This document shows, piece by piece, positions 6,931 to 8,207 of a DNA stretch of 8,207 bases; the stretch's first letter is position 1; the number at the start of each line of letters is the position of its first letter. The stretch comes from Spirochaetales bacterium. Its GTDB lineage: Bacteria > Spirochaetota > Spirochaetia > Sphaerochaetales > Sphaerochaetaceae. Position numbers and translations under genes: made by a program. The stretch covers positions 1-8,207 of the forward strand of contig JAGBRG010000140.1 in assembly GCA_017632495.1 (NCBI GenBank), written 5' to 3'. The notes beneath the pieces were generated by a model. It was not told where the DNA came from. It worked only from the letters and a program-made list of their open reading frames with translations, and ran no database searches.

Positions 6931-6969
6931 AGTCTGCAGACCATCAAGTGTACCCTGCAGACTGCTTTT
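6931..6969. terminator. Hairpin B, terminator-like, next to the metQ stop
   Basis: AGTCTGCAG (6931-6939) pairs with CTGCAGACT (6955-6963) around a 15-base loop and is followed on the plus strand by GCTTTT. Its right arm repeats the CAGACTGCTT of hairpin A, so the left arm of A can also pair with the right arm of B over ten bases. Confidence 0.55.
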
Positions 6970-6982
6970 CTGATGTCAGGTC

Positions 6983-7786
6983 TCAGAAGACTGCGATGAC
7001 TTCGCCGTTCTTATAGTTTTCTGAAATCCACTTCTTGACCTTGTCGCTCTGAAGAGCCTTAACAAGAGCCTTGATGGCGTCTTTGTTCTCGTTGCCTGCC
7101 TTGACTGCGACAATGTTGACATACGGGCTGTCGGCGCCTTCTACAAGAATGCCATCCTTGGTTGATGATAAGCCGGCGGCGAGTGCATAGTTTCCGTTGA
7201 TGACTGCGGCATCGACATCTTCCAGGACTCTCGGGAGGGAAGCTGCCTCAACCTCTGTGAAGGAAAGGTTCTTCGGGTTTGATGTGATGTCGATCGGTGT
7301 TGAATCAAGTCTACTCGGATCTGCCAGAGTGATCAGGCCTGCGCTTGCAAGAAGAAGCAGTGCTCTGCCTTCGTTGGTCGGATCGTTAGGAATGGCGATC
7401 TTTGCGTTCTTGGGAAGGTCTGCAAGAGACTTGTACTTCTTTGAATACAGTGCAATCGGCTCGATGTGGACTCCACCTGCGTTTACAAGATGGAAACCCT
7501 TATCTTTGTTCTGTGCCTCAAGATACGGAATATGCTGGAAGTAGTTGGCATCGATTTCGCCGCTTTCAACTGCTTCGTTCGGTGTGACATAGTCGGTGAA
7601 TTCCTTAACGACAAGTGTGATTCCCTGGGCTGCAAGATCGTCTATGACAAGATTGAGTATCTCGGCATGGGGCTGGGGTGTTGCACCTACTGTGATCTTG
7701 TTTGACTGCTTGACCTCTGCAGATCCGCTTGCGAATACTGCGAATGCAGCAAGAACTACTAATACGATTGCGATAGCTTTTTTCAT
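6983..7786 (-). CDS. metQ: Methionine ABC transporter substrate-binding protein
   Basis: MetQ binds methionine outside the inner membrane and delivers it to the MetN/MetI permease. The 267 residues match the NlpA family: ITVGATPQPHAEIL (31-44), DYVTPNEAV (65-73), IDANYFQHIPYL (78-89), GVHIEPIALYS (105-115), NDPTNEGRALLLL (134-146) and VINGNYA (195-201). Residues 1-19 are a signal peptide ending VFA before SGSAE. There is no lipobox Cys, and no Cys anywhere, so it seems to be a signal-peptidase-I product rather than the usual lipoprotein. Apart from the initiator there is no Met. The start has AGGAG seven bases upstream. metI lies upstream on the same strand, separated by a terminator and a Met-rich leader ORF. 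Specificity could include related amino acids, but the metI neighbour favours methionine. Confidence 0.93.
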   Translation of the reverse strand: MKKAIAIVLVVLAAFAVFASGSAEVKQSNKITVGATPQPHAEILNLVIDDLAAQGITLVVKEFTDYVTPNEAVESGEIDANYFQHIPYLEAQNKDKGFHLVNAGGVHIEPIALYSKKYKSLADLPKNAKIAIPNDPTNEGRALLLLASAGLITLADPSRLDSTPIDITSNPKNLSFTEVEAASLPRVLEDVDAAVINGNYALAAGLSSTKDGILVEGADSPYVNIVAVKAGNENKDAIKALVKALQSDKVKKWISENYKNGEVIAVF

Positions 7787-7793
7787 GGTTTAT

Positions 7794-7798
7794 CTCCT
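7794..7798 (-). promoter_or_regulatory. Shine-Dalgarno of metQ
   Basis: AGGAG on the minus strand lies seven bases before the metQ ATG and fixes the start. The 50 bases upstream are AT-rich. Confidence 0.8.
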
Positions 7799-7822
7799 CA
7801 AATAATTGATTTAAATGTCATC

Positions 7823-7836
7823 AGCCTATACGGGCT
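7823..7836 (-). other. Small hairpin in the metQ leader
   Basis: AGCC and GGCT pair around CGTATA on the minus strand. The stem is only four pairs. It would sit at the 5' end of a transcript begun from the nearby TATACA element. It does not resemble a SAM or methionine riboswitch. Confidence 0.3.
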
Positions 7837-7841
7837 ATATC

Positions 7842-7850
7842 TGTATAACA
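7842..7850 (-). promoter_or_regulatory. Possible metQ-proximal extended -10 promoter
   Basis: TGTTATACA on the minus strand (TGn plus TATACA, 7842-7850) is identical to the element upstream of murD. The -35 is poor. If used, it starts metQ downstream of the leader ORF near 7835 and would bypass attenuation. Confidence 0.35.
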
Positions 7851-7874
7851 AAAATTGCAGAATGATATCACTGC
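7850..7874 (-). terminator. Terminator-like hairpin between the leader ORF and metQ
   Basis: On the minus strand GCAG (7874-7871) pairs with CTGC (7860-7857). Two more inner pairs are possible, and AA plus five T (7854-7850) follow. The stem is weak, as expected of a regulated rather than constitutive stop. It is the best placed candidate attenuator for metQ. Confidence 0.35.
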
Positions 7875-7901
7875 CGGAAAAACAATACACGAAATGAATG
7901 G

Positions 7902-7933
7902 AAAAAATAAAGTACTTATGCCCGCGAGGGCAT
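7902..7933 (-). terminator. Hairpin over the leader stop codon followed by a T-rich run
   Basis: ATGCCC (7933-7928) pairs with GGGCAT (7923-7918) around TCGC. AAGTAC and then TTTATTTTTT follow. The six-base gap before the T run makes a classical terminator doubtful. It covers leader codons 24 to 28, so a ribosome paused on the Met codons would keep it open. Confidence 0.35.
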
Positions 7934-7982
7934 GCACATAGCCATGCACATTGTCATGGACATGGAGAAGTACATCATCTTT
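7903..7982 (-). promoter_or_regulatory. Long-range helix closing the Met-codon run of the leader
   Basis: Bases 7982-7968 (leader codons 7 to 12) can pair with 7917-7903 (stop codon and following T-rich run). That is 15 positions with 14 pairs, two of them G-U, and a single U-U mismatch. The helix encloses all the Met codons from 14 to 24 and the smaller hairpin. Translation through the leader would change it, as in ribosome-sensed attenuators. Confidence 0.5.
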
Positions 7983-8002
7983 GAAGCGGTATTGATTGCC
8001 AT
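7916..8002 (-). CDS. Met-rich 28-residue leader peptide upstream of metQ
   Basis: This small ORF encodes 28 residues with Met at 1, 9, 10, 14, 16, 18, 20, 22 and 24 and Cys at 19 and 23. Residues 18-24 read MCMAMCM. Between residues 9 and 24, ten of 16 are sulfur amino acids. AGGGAGGAG (8009-8017) ends six bases before the ATG, one of the best Shine-Dalgarno sites in the window. It lies between the metI terminator and metQ, on their strand. Codons 7-12 can pair with sequence at and after the stop. Seen together this fits a leader peptide whose translation speed reports Met (and perhaps Cys) supply. That role is inferred. The alternative is a small metal-binding peptide with its own function. 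I know of no named family. Confidence 0.7.
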   Translation of the reverse strand: MAINTASKMMYFSMSMTMCMAMCMPSRA

Positions 8003-8008
8003 GAATGT

Positions 8009-8017
8009 CTCCTCCCT
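8009..8017 (-). promoter_or_regulatory. Strong Shine-Dalgarno of the leader ORF
   Basis: AGGGAGGAG on the minus strand ends six bases before the leader ATG. Its strength is the main evidence that this very short ORF is translated. Confidence 0.75.
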
Positions 8018-8041
8018 GTTGTAGTTGTTTAAAGTTGCTTT

Positions 8042-8070
8042 ACTGTACATAGAAACACAAAAAAATGCAA
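8042..8070 (-). promoter_or_regulatory. Candidate promoter of the leader-metQ transcript
   Basis: On the minus strand TTGCAT (8070-8065) and TACAGT (8047-8042) are 17 bases apart, predicting a start near 8035 and about 33 bases before the leader ATG. Both hexamers are only fair matches. The -35 lies inside the stem of the metI terminator. Confidence 0.4.
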
Positions 8071-8100
8071 CAGCTTTAAAAGAAAAACTGTTGCATTTTT
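8061..8100 (-). terminator. Strong intrinsic terminator after metI
   Basis: Positions 8061-8073 and 8088-8100 pair perfectly over 13 bases (core ATGCAACAG with CTGTTGCAT) around a 14-base loop. Runs of A and T at the two ends let it work in both directions. It begins 28 bases after the metI stop and should separate metI transcripts from metQ. Confidence 0.85.
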
Positions 8101-8128
8101 GTTGAAATTGCTGATTTGAGTAAAATCC

Positions 8129-8207
8129 TCAGCGCTTTTTCATCATATTCGCACTGATTTTGTTTCCGATGAACTGAATCAGCTCGACCAGAAGCAGGAT
8201 TACTACG
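8129..8207 (-). CDS. metI: Methionine ABC transporter permease, C-terminal 25 residues only
   Basis: The minus strand is open from the window edge to a TGA at 8129-8131. The 25 residues hold a hydrophobic stretch VVILLLVELIQFIGNKIS and a basic tail ending KKR. This resembles the last membrane helix and tail of E. coli MetI (ILVYLIQFAGDRIV). MetI is the membrane subunit of the MetNIQ methionine importer. The identification rests on this short match plus the metQ neighbour. metN presumably lies further upstream, outside the window. Confidence 0.8.
   Translation of the reverse strand, partial: VVILLLVELIQFIGNKISANMMKKR

Noticed and set aside
6884..6969. CRISPR-like or insertion sequence ends
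   Set aside because: There are only two units, they are hairpins rather than direct repeats with spacers, and no transposase or target duplication is visible.
7787..8002. SAM or methionine riboswitch upstream of metQ
   Set aside because: I could not find the multi-helix core of a SAM-I element; the structure seen is built around a translated ORF.

Overview
The window reads like a chromosomal stretch of an anaerobic, host- or gut-associated spirochaete, perhaps close to Sphaerochaetaceae or Treponemataceae. The clues are a MetG with a double zinc knuckle and a fused EMAPII-like tail, a divergent spirochaete-style MurD with a GYGLHGGG N-terminus, and a substrate-binding protein whose signal peptide ends in VFASGSAE. 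This is a judgement from protein style, not a database result.

Layout from left to right. The 3' nine-tenths of metG (+) runs into the window and overlaps, tail to tail, an intact but motif-poor murD-like gene (-). A divergent promoter region then leads to a CPA2-type cation/proton antiporter (+) and to asnA (+), the ammonia-dependent asparagine synthetase. After asnA come two tandem hairpins of the same design. They are followed by an AT-rich, apparently leaderless gene (+) for an unrecognised protein with a PD-(D/E)XK-like nuclease pattern. That gene and metQ (-) converge on a second pair of hairpins with cross-pairing arms. The window closes with metQ (-), a control region of about 340 bases, and the last 25 codons of metI (-).

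The most interesting part is the region between metI and metQ (7787-8128). It holds a strong metI terminator, a candidate promoter whose -35 sits inside that terminator stem, and a 28-codon ORF with an excellent Shine-Dalgarno sequence. Nine of its 28 residues are Met and two are Cys. Its codons can form a 14-pair helix with the sequence around and after its stop codon, and a terminator-like hairpin lies further downstream before metQ. This looks like a sulfur-amino-acid leader peptide controlling a methionine importer. MetQ itself has no Met after the start codon and no Cys, as expected of a protein made when these amino acids are scarce. A possible second promoter between the leader and metQ is the main alternative.

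Functionally the window combines amino acid supply and use (methionine import, Met-tRNA charging, asparagine synthesis), ion homeostasis and cell-wall precursor synthesis. Only metI and metQ form an obvious pathway unit, and they appear to be transcribed separately.
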